A stretch of DNA of 64,000 bases from Pieris napi (GCF_905475465.1 NC_062239.1:5332001-5396000); one strand, 5' to 3'. Positions 1-11,384 are shown, counted from the stretch's first letter. Notes: generated from the sequence alone by a model not told the origin. Made by a program: numbers and translations.

Positions 1-2011
1 CGTAATCAATTGTCCCCAGGGAATGATTGTAGGAAATTCTCCCTCGGTTCCATTCACGGAGTTTAATTTGCATGATGAGCACGGGGATTTTTAATATCCT
101 TTTGATAAAGCTCTCGTTATTCAGGGCGTTATTTATGACTGCTTAAGAGATTTAAAGGTAAACATTCTTTTGTGAGACCTCATTGTTTGGAACTTTTCAA
201 CTGAAATCGTTTAGGTAAATGAATCGTGAAGCTTACTTAGTGACCAGAGGTCGTTCGTTTTGAAGGACCATTTCATTGTCGATGGAGTGAACCATCAATT
301 CAGCTTAACGGGTCTGCAGTTGACGTGTATGTTGTTTATGGGTAAAAACCGTTACAATAAAGCGACCGAGGTACACTAGCGAAGGCAGTGCTTATGTTGT
401 GAAAATGTTTATAGCCTGTATGAAGATTGATCGTTCTCATTTTAAAGAATTTGTTTTAAGTGAAATGAGAAAACCAATGCTTTCTCATTTCACTATCGTT
501 ATGTTACCTGTAATATTTTTGTCCAGACATTTCTGAGGTCATTTGTCAATTACTTGTTACGTCATTTTTATCACTAGCATTTACAGCTATAATTGAGAAA
601 GAATTTATTCATTCTTTCTCGGTTTCAGTAGAAAATCCTATACACACACTGCGCTTGACACATAGTCAAACTGGTATTATTGTTAAAGTTGATCTTTGTG
701 AGAGTGTGAGTTGACAAGCCATAGAGTAATACTTATATTCAATACTAGGTGACCCGGTGAACTTCGTATCACCTACATATATTTGAGTCACAACTTATTA
801 CAAATTATTTCAAACAGACCATAGAGATCAAACCTCTTGCTACATCTATGAAATACGCATTTTTATTTCTAAAAAGTTTAAAATCATCAAATATGGGAAA
901 TAGCTAGGAACAGTTTCTATTTGTAAATTCTATCGTCATTTTTAGTATTTTTCTTTAATTATTAATGTGGGAAACACTTACCATTTAAACCTTCCTTGAA
1001 CTTCCACAAATATTTCAAGATCATTCATATTCATTAGGCTATTATCTCTATTAGGCATATCAATCATTCCATTCTCGAGTTTTAGCGAGACAAACGAACA
1101 GCAATTCATTTTTATATGTTACATTACATACAATAAATACAAGACTTACTACTGACTGCTTATGTAAGAGCCGTACAGAGCATTTAATTACAAGTTCACT
1201 CAATTAGCTCAAAAAGATTTATTCTCGCATCGAATGTTTAATGTTTTTGTGATTTACTTTTTCAATATTCAATCAAGTGAGGGTGTTTGTACGTGACTGG
1301 GAATACGAATGTTTATTTTTGAAAATTGTCTTACAATCTCATACAATGTGGAGGGTCCTTCACGGATTTATAAATGTACGCAGAAAATCGTTCAAAATAT
1401 CTCATTATTGTCACTTCTTACATAATAAATGATATTTATTTCCAACATACAAATATACAGTATTTATAATATTCATAACCTACATGGTAATAATAATAAT
1501 TAAATCAAATTTAAAAAGTTAGGTTCCTGTAACAGTATACCTTTAACGCTGGCAGCATTTCCTCGCTGTATTGCGATACCTAATCTTATATATTGACTAT
1601 TTTTGAGACGATTTTTGACTGGCCATATTTTTTTTAATTTCTAGAAAAAAATATAGTGACTCGAGAGACATAATGTAGCATTCTCATAGTAAAATAATTT
1701 CTGAAATCGTTTTCGTAGTTTTTCAGTTTTACGCTACAATCGTTCAAACATACAAATTATTATTTTATGAAATTATTTATTAAATTCATGCGTTATACTC
1801 GTAGTACAAATAGAACATAAACTTATCAACTAAATATGTTATTAGTAAAAGTTACATAATTAACGATCCATGCCTATTCGTGCTTGGATCAGCTGAGCAG
1901 TACATAAATGAAATACTTTCATTTGCCCGTAATAGTTGCGTAAACATATATTTTTAATACAAAAATTTTACACCTGCCATAACGTTATTATGCAGAGTAT
2001 AACTTCTATAA
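1..2011. other. Noncoding A+T-rich stretch
   Basis: No supported gene or recognisable repeat. Two small perfect hairpins are visible: 14-bp arms with an 8-nt loop at 459-494, and 10-bp arms with a 6-nt loop at 595-620. Only short chance reading frames occur on either strand. Confidence 0.6.
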
Positions 2012-2503
2012 AAAAAAAATGTGTGCGTGTACTAGGTGTACACACGTAAGAAGTGAAACTTCTTTATGACCTTATTTTTCGAAAAATGATCTACTATATG
2101 CAACTTAACGAAATTGGTTAAAAGTTTAACTAAAGGCTTTTATTATCATAGACATGAATACAAATGCAATTAGGTATTTCATTTTACCTTATTACTACTA
2201 AGATTATTACAGAATTTCATTAATTGTAATAGAATTCTTACTATCATTGTTATCGTTATTATAAATTATAATTAATAGTTAAATAAAATATAATAGTTAA
2301 TATAAAATATAATTTAGTTACATTACTATTTCTTTAGACACAGTAAATTTTGATGCACTGCCTAGCATACAATTTACAAATTAATTGCTGCAAATTGCGA
2401 TTAGCAAATTTCAAGTCGAAAATGAAATCCGTTGTCAAACTTCAAAGTCAAAAACATACAATATGTCATATTTTAACGTCGATAAAGAAGTTTCACTTCA
2501 ATA
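2012..2503 (-). mobile_element. Diverged copy of the hairpin-tail repeat family
   Basis: Read on the minus strand, the right end (2012-2070) has the family layout: a GAAGT..ACTTC palindrome next to a stem-loop with the stem GTGTGTAC. The left end (about 2478-2503) has the matching AAGAAGTTTCACTTC palindrome. It is clearly related at its ends to the copies at 6200-6568 and 53662-54034, but the interior is too diverged to align confidently by eye. Confidence 0.5.
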
Positions 2504-3005
2504 ATATTTTATAAAGGATTTATAAAAAGTTATAAAAAACAGTAAGTCCATATATATTTAAACAAAGAAATACAGATTTTTCCGTTTACTACGTTAAAAT
2601 CCTTATATGAATTCATATTATTCAGTTCCTAGCTACAATAAGCCGCCAAAACCAGTGCAAAGTTATAACAATTAATAGTACAGCTATTCATCAATCGCAA
2701 ACAAAAAATAGTATATATCGGAACACGAGTTTTAGTCATACATCATTTTGTTATTTGTTTAGTTGCCTGACGTTGATGAATGATCTCCGAAGGGGTTTCA
2801 TTGCCCAAACCTGGCTTAGGGCTCGTATGAGTATCTCAGGAAGAATGAAGATTAATTGTGTTCGCAATTAATAAGACGGCAACCTGTGGTTATGGATAAG
2901 AATATTTTAATTGCGTTATGTTAGCACTGCGTCATTGGAGTGAGGGAAGTAATGAAAAACTATAGATTGTTACTTATTCATTGCCCACAGTACAGTACAG
3001 ATCAG
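2504..3005. other. Noncoding stretch
   Basis: I see no gene or recognisable repeat here. Confidence 0.5.
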
Positions 3006-3246
3006 CTCTGCGATTCTGTAACTCACTTTTCGAACTCACACAGCGGTTTTCGCATCGGCGGTCGCGCTCAAATCAGTCGTGAAGCAGTCATTTTATGATT
3101 TGGTATTCTGAAAAGGTGGGAGCTTGTAGTTTATTGTTTATCAGAATGCCAAATCATAAAATGACTGCTTCACGACTGATTTGAGAGCGACCGCCGATGC
3201 GAAAACCGCTGTGTGAGTTCGAAAAGTGAGTTACAGAATCGCAGAT
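3006..3246. mobile_element. Fold-back MITE, long inverted arms (copy 1)
   Basis: Arms of about 100 bp are near-perfect reverse complements. They begin CTGCGATTCTGTAACTC and end GAGTTACAGAATCGCAG. They flank an unpaired core of about 40 bp containing GGTGGGAGCTTGTAG. It has no coding capacity. A second copy at 17631-17798 shares the termini and core, so this is a dispersed non-autonomous element. No clear target-site duplication was found. It directly abuts a SINE-A relic at 3247. Confidence 0.8.
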
Positions 3247-3470
3247 CTGGGCCTTAGATTTCTATCGGTTTCGTGATAATTTATTTTAATGGGCAAGTAG
3301 GTGGTCAGCCTTCTAGGCCTCACACAGGCCGTCAACTTTTGGGTCTAAGGCATACTTTCCACGCGATGTTTTCTTTCACCGTACGATTGACTGTTTAATG
3401 CGCAAATAGAACCTACATTAGTGCACAGCCGGTCATCGGTAGCCACTGCAAAGCCACTTTGCCTACACTG
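3247..3470 (-). mobile_element. SINE-A relic
   Basis: Degenerate tRNA-derived SINE read on the minus strand. It keeps the family landmarks in order: GGGCCT..AGATTTC, the GATCAGCC-like block, TTTTGGGTCTAAG, CGATGTTTTC..TTCACCGT, AATGCGCA, GTGCACAGCCGG, and the tRNA-like head near 3430-3470. Box B is damaged. Confidence 0.7.
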
Positions 3471-3773
3471 TTAAATGGCCGTTATGTTACAGTAATAACA
3501 CTATGTACTTATTATTACCACATTTATATTGTACTATTTTAAAATACACTGCTAACAAGCAAGTTGAAAGAAATAAATGGATAATAATATAGCTTTAAGA
3601 AAAATATGCAATGCATATATGAAAAGAACTTATTAATGTAAAAAAGTTTAAACGAAAACACGAATTCATTAAAATCATAACGCAATTTATGCAAATGTGT
3701 CGTGGCTTCCAGTGCATTTTAGCAATCATGACCAGCAAGAAATACAGAATTTTCAAAAATTTAAATTATTCGA

Positions 3774-4022
3774 CGACTCATTGGTCTAGTGGTTAGTACC
3801 CCTGACTACGAATCCATGGGTCCCGGGTTCGATCCCCGGCTGAGACGAAAATCCATGTGATGTGCATTTGGTGTTGTGCTTAGGTCTTAGGTTTAAATAT
3901 GTATTTATATGTCCATCTATCTATAATATGTATGTATATCCGTTGCCTAGTACCCATAACACAAGCTTCACCAGCTTAGTATGGAACTAGGTCAATTTGT
4001 GTGAATTGTCTTAAAAAAAAAG
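3774..4022 (+). mobile_element. SINE-B (tRNA-derived), copy 1
   Basis: The head is tRNA-like: box A TGGTCTAGTGG at 3782-3792 and box B GGTTCGATCC at 3826-3835. A body with TTTGGTGTTGTGCTTAGGTC and ATCTATCTATAATATG follows, then the end CACAAGCTTCACCAGC and an A-rich tail near 4013-4022. A closely similar copy lies at 51996-52240, which shows this is an interspersed family, not a tRNA gene. It is transcribed by Pol III in principle and depends on a LINE for movement. Confidence 0.85.
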
Positions 4023-4243
4023 ATTTATGGACATGTGATCAGCCTTCTGTCTGACACATGACATCGACGACTTTTAGGTTTGAGACATGTCTGTCACTTC
4101 ACGATGTTCATCTTCCTTCGTTCGTCCACCGTAGGATCCAATGCTTATTACGTACATAGAAAGAAAATTCTATTGATACAGCCAATCAATTCACGACCTC
4201 GGGTTTTAGGGTCGCATGCGTTAGCCACTAGGCCAATACCACT
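4023..4243 (-). mobile_element. SINE-A relic
   Basis: Minus-strand, strongly diverged SINE-A copy directly after the SINE-B tail. Landmarks include GATCAGCCTTCTG, GACGACTTTTAGG, TCACGATGTTC, ACATAGAAAGAAA and the tRNA-like end GCCACTAGGCCAATACC. The box B region is mutated. Confidence 0.7.
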
Positions 4244-4250
4244 CTTTATT

Positions 4251-4415
4251 AAGGCCGATTTACATTATCTTAGTGTTTAGGAGAGTGCTTTAGGATAGTA
4301 CTTTAGTTGAAACATGTAAACGCTACTTGCTTTAGTAAACGCTACGCTAAAGAACTTGCCTTTCAAGTTGTACTAAAGCACTCTCCTAAACACTAAGATA
4401 ATGTAAATCGGCCTT
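4251..4415. mobile_element. 165-bp palindromic MITE, copy 1
   Basis: Starts AAGGCCGATTTACATTATC and ends with its exact reverse complement. The outer arms of about 50 bp are inverted, with further internal imperfect pairing. It has no coding capacity. A copy of the same length at 59572-59736 differs at only two positions by eye, both in the right arm. No unambiguous target-site duplication was found. Confidence 0.85.
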
Positions 4416-6199
4416 TAATTAACAACAGCTATAAAAAAGTACACGATTGTTGTCTAATTTTATAAATACATATATTGTTATAGTGAAAGTCGCCGAACGA
4501 CAAATTGCTACAAACAAGAAACTATGAACATTGTCATAAATTAATGATCAACAGAGGTTGTAAATTGGCGGCATTCGGTGACATAGTTTAAATGTTTAAG
4601 GACCCGAACTAGCTCGTCCCTTTGATAAACTTGCTTTGTTTAATATTCCATATAATTTAAGAGTAAAGCAGATTTATTGGCGTCCAAATTATGCTTATTT
4701 TAACATGGTCTTTCTAAGCACAAATTATCGAGGGAATTAGGTAGTTGAGGGTGTGAACCAAAATGTTTTTTTTTTTTGTACAATTGAGGTCAAACTGATT
4801 TTATTGAGTATCTGTAGTTAGACAGACTATGGGCAATTATAAATCAAAAGAAATGCGCGATCTTTTGTTTTACGATTTCAGCGAGTAATGACCTCAGTAA
4901 CGGAAATACTTAATATTTTTTTAAATTAAGTATCATATGTACACATACCTGTTTTTGTTAATTTGACAGGCAAATTTTCGAAAATTTTAAGTCCTTATTT
5001 ATTTGTAGGATTTTGTTGGAATAAGTTTGATCTATAAAAAAAACTAAAAAATTTAACAAATGTTATTAAATTTTTGAGTTTTTTGGCATTATTTTGACAT
5101 TTAAAGATCCTCCACGTGCCCTAACAAAAATATCCTCTATATACAACCAATGTAATACGATTAATTATATTAGTAAAATTTTTGTTTGACCAATTCAAAG
5201 AATAAAGAAAAGGGTAAAGTTTGGCAAAGTAATTATTCTCGGAAAGGGACCTACCTATAAGGCATTGTTATCATTACCCACAACTTTTTTCATTAAATTC
5301 CAATTTTTTCGGCTTTCTGTCGCTGAGAAAATTATTCAATGTTCAGGTTGAGTGGGCAAAGGGAAAATTTCTGTGTTTTAACTTTTGATCATTTTAAACT
5401 ATTGATTATCGGACAAATCAAATCGTTCATGATTGTTTGCATTCTGTTCTTAAGCAATACATTTTATTAAAACCCTAAAAATTACTTTAAATACGTTTTA
5501 AATCAAATATTATTTAAAGTTTAGTAACGCACTTGCGAACCTTCTGGTAGTGTGAGTGTTCATGAGCAACATCTCTTAACATAGTGAGCCTCTTCCTATA
5601 ATATATTCCACATATAATATAGCACTTTTTCAAAAAAAAAACTTAAATTCCGAGTAAAATAATATCAGTTAATGCATAAGCAACACGCTAAATTAGGACT
5701 ATCGATATCTAAAAAAAAATTTTATAGAAAAAATTTCATTAAGTTATTATGAAAAGTTTATCAATTAAATCTAATTTTTTAAATTCAAACATATATATTT
5801 TTTTTAAATTTATATTGCATTAGGTGTCGATTCCTACATAATATTTACTGCAAGTTCATTACCCGAGAACCCGAGAGATCCAATTAATTTGAAGTCTTAA
5901 GAAAGTAATGAAATTTTTGTTTGACGTTACTAATTAAAAAGGTCGGCCAACTCATTTTCATTTGGGATGTTAAGTGTATAATTTATGACGTGTTTAAGGG
6001 CTGAGGGCAACAGTCTTGCCTGTTAACTACGAGTATATTTAACGTAAACTCTGTAAATAAGTTATTTAAAGCTGGGCATTAAAATAAAGTTCGTGCGTAA
6101 TATACTGTAGAGAGGGGTACTATAAGAAGTGCGTGTTTAATTAAGTTAGAATTAACCTTTGAAATTGTTTTAGTCCGTAAGAAGCTTGTTCTTAACGTA
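4416..6199. other. Noncoding A+T-rich stretch
   Basis: No supported gene. Only short runs of A or T and AT-rich DNA are visible. Confidence 0.6.
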
Positions 6200-6568
6200 T
6201 TTTTGAAGTTATACTTCTTTAGGCACGTTATGAAAAATTGATGAGAGTGAAATTTTACAATGCGCGCGCACCGTGACACAAAATTAACAGAATAAAGTTG
6301 CCCACGGAAGATGCTACGGCATTGGACATAATTTAAAATTCGAATAATAATAGAATTTATGTTACACTTCATGTAAGAGAATAATAATAAATATTTATTT
6401 ATTTAATTTTTCAAATGTAAACTGAACTTTATTGACTATAATGACTCCTTTTCCAGTCTTTGATTATTTAATTGTAATTAATTATTTGCATGCAATCAAA
6501 AACTATTTTTAATAATGCCAAAGAAGTATAACTTCTTACGCGCGTACATAAGTACGCGCACCCTTTTT
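6200..6568 (+). mobile_element. Hairpin-tail repeat, copy
   Basis: Left end TTTTGAAGTTATACTTCTTT. The right end carries AAAGAAGTATAACTTC followed by a perfect 8-bp stem-loop (stem GCGCGTAC, loop ATAA, 6540-6559) and a T-run. It is almost collinear with 53662-54034, and relatives occur at 2012-2503 and 57153-57611. No long open frame supports a protein. The class is uncertain: the terminal hairpin recalls Helitrons, but the CTRR end is absent. Confidence 0.8.
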
Positions 6569-6755
6569 TAATTTTTTATAACTGTTAGTATAGAGTAAGG
6601 CACAGCAGAACCCTTGTTTAATGAAGGGGGTATTAGTAAGTGTTTATTCGAGTAAAATACTAAAAATAATTCACGTTCTAAGTTTCGAAAAAAAATCCAA
6701 TTAAGCGCTCGAGGATTGCTTGAATGCGAACCTTCATCATCGTGGTACTACTGAG

Positions 6756-6908
6756 GTCCCCAGGGGTCACTCTAGGCAGCTTTCTTTTATTACCTGGTGT
6801 TAAGTGATACACTCACATTGCCAGAGGGCTCGCAAATACGTTGCTACGCTCTTTTCTTGAAGGACCCTAAGTCAAATTGGTTCGTAAATACTTCAGTGGG
6901 CAGCATAG
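6756..6908 (-). mobile_element. LINE-K 3' fragment, diverged
   Basis: Matches the 3' end of LINE-K in antisense: GGTGTTAAGTGATAC, GCCAGAGGGCTCGC, TACGCTCTTTTCTTGAAGG and ATACTTCAGTGGGCAGC. Internal deletions have removed the initial GC-rich block. Confidence 0.75.
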
Positions 6909-6990
6909 TGGTCTACCTAGTCTACCTAAGGGACTCAGGCATCTTGCTTAGTCTTTGACCCTACAGTGTTCTTTAATAATAATAATCAAT

Positions 6991-7273
6991 GGCGTTCAAC
7001 CTTTTCTAGGTCTGGGCCTCAGATTTTTGTATCTGTTTCATGATCATTTGTTAATCTTATAGACAAATAGATGATCAGCCTTCAGTGCCTGACGCACGCC
7101 TTCGACTTTTTGGGTCTTAGGCTAGCCGGTTGCCTCACGATGTTTTCCTTCACCGTTTGAGCGAATGTTAAATGCGCACATAGACAGAAAGTCCATTGGT
7201 GCACAGCCGGGGATCGAACCTACGACTTAAGGGAAGAAAGTCGCGTGCTGAAGCCACTAGGCAAACATTGCTC
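6991..7273 (-). mobile_element. SINE-A copy
   Basis: Well-preserved minus-strand copy. The body carries GGTCTGGGCCTCAGATTT and CACGATGTTTTCCTTCACCG. The tRNA-like head at 7200-7273 has box B as GGGATCGAACC in antisense and GCCACTAGGCAAACATTGC at the end. It lies about 100 bp from the 3' end of the full-length LINE-K. Confidence 0.85.
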
Positions 7274-7400
7274 ATACAGTGTTCTTCATATGGTAATATA
7301 ATAGTCATAGATATATAATACAATTCGCAAAACGCAAAGTACATATTCAGCAATCTGCGTTCTGACCACGAATCTAACTTGGTTTTTTTTTTTTTTTTTT

Positions 7401-9404
7401 TTATAAAACAGGGGGCAAACGGGCAGGAGGCTCACCTGATGTTAAGTGATACCGCCGCCCATGGACACTCTCAAAGCCAGAGGGCTCGCGAGTGCGTTGC
7501 CGGCCTTTCAGGAATCGGTACGCTCTTTTCTTGAAGGACCCTAAGTCGAATTGGTTCGGAAATACCTCACTGGGCAGCTGGTTCCACAAAGTGGTGGTGC
7601 GCGGCAAAAACTGCCTTGAAAAACGCTCAGTTGTGGAACGGCGGACGTCGAGGTGATACGGGTGGAATTTCGTACTCTGCCTCGACGTCCGATGACGAAA
7701 CTCAGCTGCAGGTATTAATCCGAACAACTCCTCTGAACACTCTCCATGGTAAATGCGGTAGAAGATGCAGAGAGACCCCACATCTCTACGCAACGCCAAA
7801 GGATCAAGCCGCTCGGAAAGGGATTGGTCATCGACGATTCGAACCGCTCTGCGTTGAATACGGTCAAGTGGAAGGAGCTGGTACTGGGGAGCCCCCGCCC
7901 AGAGGTGAGAGCAGTACTCCATGTGGGGCCGAATTTGCGCTTTATATAGTTGCATGCGGTGGCCCGGAGTGAAGTACCGTCTCGCCTTGCTGAGCACACC
8001 AAGCTTTTTGGAGGCTAATTTAGCCTTTCCCTCCAAGTGACCGCGAAACTGAACGTCGTTCGATATGTCAACGCCAAGTATTCCAATGCTGGCTGTGGCT
8101 TTAAGAAGAGTGTTTTCGAAAAGAGGAGTAGCGACAAAGGGTGTTTTTTTAGCGGAAAACGCGCAAACTTGTGTCTTCTTGGGGTTAAATTGGACTAGGT
8201 TTAGTCTGCCCCAGTCTGAGACTCCACGTAGAGTTTCGACTTCAGACACAAGTTTGTTCCGGTACTCATCGACAACTGCCCGAGAAATACCTGCCCGGCC
8301 AGTGTAAAAAGTATCCCCAGTGCTGTCATCCGCATAGCAATGAATGTTGCTAAGTTGCAACATATCGTTGATATGCAGAAGAAACAGGGTCGGGGATAGA
8401 ACACAGCCTTGTGGGACCCCCGCGTTCACGGGTTTAAGGTCGGAGCATGCTCCGTCGATGACGACCTTGATGCTCCGATCGGCCAGAAAGCTGGAGATCC
8501 AATCGCATAATTTCTCGGGTAGCCCATAGGCTGGAAGCTTCGAGAGCAGTGCTCTGTGCCACACCCGATCGAAGGCTTTCGCTATGTCCAAACTAACCGC
8601 CAGCGCCTCCCCCTTGGACTCAATTGCCTCTGCCCATCTATGTGTAAGGTATACAAGAAGGTCACCAGCCGAACGACCACGACGAAAGCCATACTGATAA
8701 TCGCTAATCAGCTGGTGGCCCTCTAGATACCTCAAGAGCTGGCAGTTAACAATGGATTCCATTATTTTGGAGAACAAGGAGGTTATGGCTATTGGGCGAT
8801 AGTTGGACGGATCAGAGCGATCGCCTTTTTTAGGGATCGGATGTATCGAAGCGGTTTTCCAGCACTTCGGGACAGTGCCAAGCGAGTACAGGTACCGGAA
8901 AAGGCGCGTTAAGACCGGAGCCAACTCAGGAGCACAAGTACGCAGCACAATTGGGGGGATACCATCCGGCCCGCTCGACTTATGAATGTCCAAGGAAGAT
9001 AGTGCTCTGCGGACAGCACGTTGCCGGAATGTGATTTCCGGCATCGATGAATCACACCGCGAAATGGTCGGTGGTGATCTTCCTCGGTCATCCAAAGTCG
9101 AGTTGGACGCGAAGAGACAGCCTAAAAGGTCGGCCTTCTCCTTCGCAGTGTGGGCCAGCGAGTCATCCTCCCTGTGCAGTGGTGGAATAGCGGGCTGATA
9201 AAAAATCCCTTGGACAGCTTTGGCGAGAGACCAGAAGGCTCGAGTCCCTGAAGGGAGTTGGGCCAATCTCTCGCCAAATCTGGCAATGTGCTCTGACTTT
9301 GCCTTAGTGATTTCCTGTTTGAAGGACCTGGAGGCTGAGTTATATGCTTTTTTAAGTTCGCTGGTATTGGCATCACGAGATTTCGCCGCTTCCGCCCATG
9401 CCAC
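7401..9404 (-). CDS. LINE-K reverse transcriptase part (frameshifted ORF, 3' portion)
   Basis: Makes the reverse-transcriptase half of the retrotransposon protein, which copies LINE RNA into DNA at a nicked target. In the 667-residue open frame the RT core includes SGPDGIPP (143-150), NYRPIAITS (201-209), GFRRGRSAGD (239-248), the catalytic Asp in SLDIAKAFD (D273), GVPQGCVLSP (329-338) and the YADD box (357-360). A conserved C-terminal region without a recognised domain follows and runs to the extreme 3' end of the element. The nominal first codon is GTG at 9404 and is not a real start: translation should enter from the endonuclease frame, but a single-base indel near 9405-9415 breaks the join. 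Relative to the copy at 20942-22588 one Leu codon is missing in the TL(L)RGV stretch. The stop TAA sits directly at the poly-A junction. Confidence 0.9.
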   Translation of the reverse strand: MAWAEAAKSRDANTSELKKAYNSASRSFKQEITKAKSEHIARFGERLAQLPSGTRAFWSLAKAVQGIFYQPAIPPLHREDDSLAHTAKEKADLLGCLFASNSTLDDRGRSPPTISRCDSSMPEITFRQRAVRRALSSLDIHKSSGPDGIPPIVLRTCAPELAPVLTRLFRYLYSLGTVPKCWKTASIHPIPKKGDRSDPSNYRPIAITSLFSKIMESIVNCQLLRYLEGHQLISDYQYGFRRGRSAGDLLVYLTHRWAEAIESKGEALAVSLDIAKAFDRVWHRALLSKLPAYGLPEKLCDWISSFLADRSIKVVIDGACSDLKPVNAGVPQGCVLSPTLFLLHINDMLQLSNIHCYADDSTGDTFYTGRAGISRAVVDEYRNKLVSEVETLRGVSDWGRLNLVQFNPKKTQVCAFSAKKTPFVATPLFENTLLKATASIGILGVDISNDVQFRGHLEGKAKLASKKLGVLSKARRYFTPGHRMQLYKAQIRPHMEYCSHLWAGAPQYQLLPLDRIQRRAVRIVDDQSLSERLDPLALRRDVGSLCIFYRIYHGECSEELFGLIPAAEFRHRTSRQSTKFHPYHLDVRRSTTERFSRQFLPRTTTLWNQLPSEVFPNQFDLGSFKKRAYRFLKGRQRTREPSGFESVHGRRYHLTSGEPPARLPPVL

Positions 9405-10518
9405 CGATCGGCACCGCAGAAAATGGAATAAAGAGTTTCATGCCCTGCAGAACCACTTCGGCGACAGAGGCAGCGACGGAATCTGGAGCTTCCGACGAAA
9501 AGCACATAGGCCCCCAAGGGTAGGACGCAAAGAAAGACCGCATCCCGTCCCAATCTGCTGACTTGTAGTGCCAAATACGGCGACAACCCAAAAAGCGGGG
9601 CCGTGAAGGGCGCGTAGAAGGCACAATACTCCGGACCACACAATGATCTGATGAACCCAATGGCGGGTCAACAGAGACTTGATAGTTCTCCGGATGTGAA
9701 GTCAGCAGAAGATCCAACAAAGAGGGTTTATGACCATCCACATCTGGTATTCGCGTAATCGCAGGGACCATTTGTGTCAGGTCGTAGGCTAAAGCAAAGT
9801 CGTGAAAGGATCTTCCCGCGTGATCGGTGGTATCAGAGCCAAGCCAATCGGCATGGTGGGCGTTAAAATCGCCAAGTATCACGATTTCAGCGGTAGGAAC
9901 CCTTTCGAGCAGGGAATCTGTAGCCATTTGAATGTGCTCGATGAGTCGGTTAGTTTCGTCATTTCCGCTATGGGACCTATACAGACACGCATAGAATCGC
10001 GGATGGTCATCGCAGTCTACGCGCAGCCAGAGGTTAGATAGGTCCCTTCCTTCAAGCGTCCCGAGGTGACGAGAACAGATATCCTCCCTGACGTACACGC
10101 AAACTCCCGCCCGCGGCACAAATGAATGTTCCAATTTGTACCCCGGGTAGGAGAGGTAAGAAGTATCAGCCGGGGAGGATATCTGAGTCTCAGTAAGGAA
10201 GAATAAGGCCGGCTTCGCAGTTTCTAAGTAAAAGTGAACCGCGTTTAGGTTAGTTTTTAGCCCCCTAACATTTGTAAAGTCCACCGTGAGCGTGGAAGGG
10301 GTTGCCTTAGGTAAATGCTTCCGTTTGCCCCGAGACCGAAACCTATTAATGCATAAGTTTTTAGAGCAGTTTTTGCCCCCCCCAGAATACGAAGGGCAGC
10401 CTGTGCATCCACCATCGAATACCAATTGTTCCGATGATGGACGCCCAGAAGGGGATTCTCCACAGCGTAAACGTGTGGTACCCCCCTGGGGTAATCTCTG
10501 TTTGAACTGCATCTTCAT
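9373..10518 (-). CDS. LINE-K endonuclease part (N-terminal)
   Basis: Encodes the N-terminal apurinic/apyrimidinic-type (EEP) endonuclease of the LINE, which nicks the target DNA. The 381-residue frame starts at ATG 10518. Catalytic signatures are N83 (in FTNVRGL), E110 (FFLTET), D217 and N219 (ILGDFN) and D291-H292 (SSDH). Residues 1-75 are basic with Cys and show no recognisable domain. The frame runs 31 bases past the start of the RT frame and then stops, showing a frameshift between the domains. It is about the usual length for a LINE EN domain plus linker. A run of ten G lies just upstream (about 10525-10534). Confidence 0.88.
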   Translation of the reverse strand: MKMQFKQRLPQGGTTRLRCGESPSGRPSSEQLVFDGGCTGCPSYSGGGKNCSKNLCINRFRSRGKRKHLPKATPSTLTVDFTNVRGLKTNLNAVHFYLETAKPALFFLTETQISSPADTSYLSYPGYKLEHSFVPRAGVCVYVREDICSRHLGTLEGRDLSNLWLRVDCDDHPRFYACLYRSHSGNDETNRLIEHIQMATDSLLERVPTAEIVILGDFNAHHADWLGSDTTDHAGRSFHDFALAYDLTQMVPAITRIPDVDGHKPSLLDLLLTSHPENYQVSVDPPLGSSDHCVVRSIVPSTRPSRPRFLGCRRIWHYKSADWDGMRSFFASYPWGPMCFSSEAPDSVAASVAEVVLQGMKLFIPFSAVPIGGMGGSGEIS

Positions 10519-10699
10519 ACTTATGGGGGGGGGGATTGATGGGCTCCGGGAGTCTCACTCACCGCACGAAACGCGAGTACAATAAGATGGACTTATTGCA
10601 TCACTTCACGCCGGTTTTCTGTGAGACAGTGGTACTGCCCCGGTCGTGCCTGCCCATTTGGCTGAAGCCCTAAAGCAGCAGCATGGCACTCCCACTTGG

Positions 10700-11384
10700 T
10701 ATGTACTTTTACAAAACCGCTTACCAACGATGGAATATTGACCTTGTTTTATAATTTGTTTACCATAAAAATACCATCCAGAAGCCCTTATTACACATTA
10801 TACACGAGGCCTTACACTGTCTAGACTCCCTTTAATTCTCAACGTATGTAACAAGTTTCCGTTTGATCCGCAGACCTATTCCGGCCCCTGTCATTAAGAT
10901 GTTTAATACTAATTATATATTCCAAAACCAGTAATTGAAATAGAATTAATGTCTATCAGCCTTGCAGTAATTAGGCAGCCTTGTGATTTATTAATGACAT
11001 GCGTTCCAATGTTGCTATTAACGTCACATCATTCAAATTGCAATTCGAAATCTATGGTGATGAATCTGAATAACATTAGTGATCATGTTAATTAATTGTA
11101 ATTATATTATACTGTTATGGAAATTATGATAAACGTTTATTTAACTTATTCATAGACGCTTTTCTGGCTATTTAGAAGTAACAAACAGTTGAGTTAATAT
11201 GTATTATTTCAGGCATACTCAGTATTGACGTTGTTTGTTTATATTTTGGCTATAAATACTGAATAATTTATGCTCAATTGAGAACGTAAACAAATTGAAT
11301 GATGAATCTAATTCTTATAGCTTAGCACCAACAGCTCAAAATTCGTTTCGTTTTCTTGTTTATTTATTCATTGTTTTTTTTAAA
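10700..11384. other. Noncoding stretch
   Basis: No gene or recognisable repeat seen. A+T-rich. Confidence 0.5.

Larger units (their letters stand above)
7383..10693 (-). mobile_element. Full-length LINE-K non-LTR retrotransposon
   Basis: About 3.3 kb on the minus strand, bounded by the direct repeat ACTTGG(T) at 7377-7382 and 10694-10699. The 3' poly-A appears as a T-run at 7383-7402. It encodes an apurinic-type endonuclease followed by a reverse transcriptase, with no room for an ORF1: only about 175 bp precede the first usable ATG at 10518. The single-ORF plan and length recall RTE-like elements, but the RT motifs (AKAFDRVWH, AGVPQGCVLSPTLF, YADD) look more like the jockey/CR1 group, so the clade is left open. 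One frameshift separates the endonuclease and RT frames near 9405. At least nine further fragments of this family occur in the window. Confidence 0.9.

Noticed and set aside
3774..3847. A tRNA-like stretch with box A and box B.
   Set aside because: A second copy with the same non-tRNA body exists at 51996, so it is a SINE head rather than a tRNA gene.
6079..6372. A 97-codon minus frame.
   Set aside because: It lies largely within the hairpin-tail repeat and is not kept in the copy at 53662-54034.
7616..9643. Several reading frames of 60-173 codons on the plus strand and in other minus frames over the LINE.
   Set aside because: They are shadows of the GC-rich RT gene on the minus strand and have no motif of their own. 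The same shadows recur in the copy at 20942-22588.
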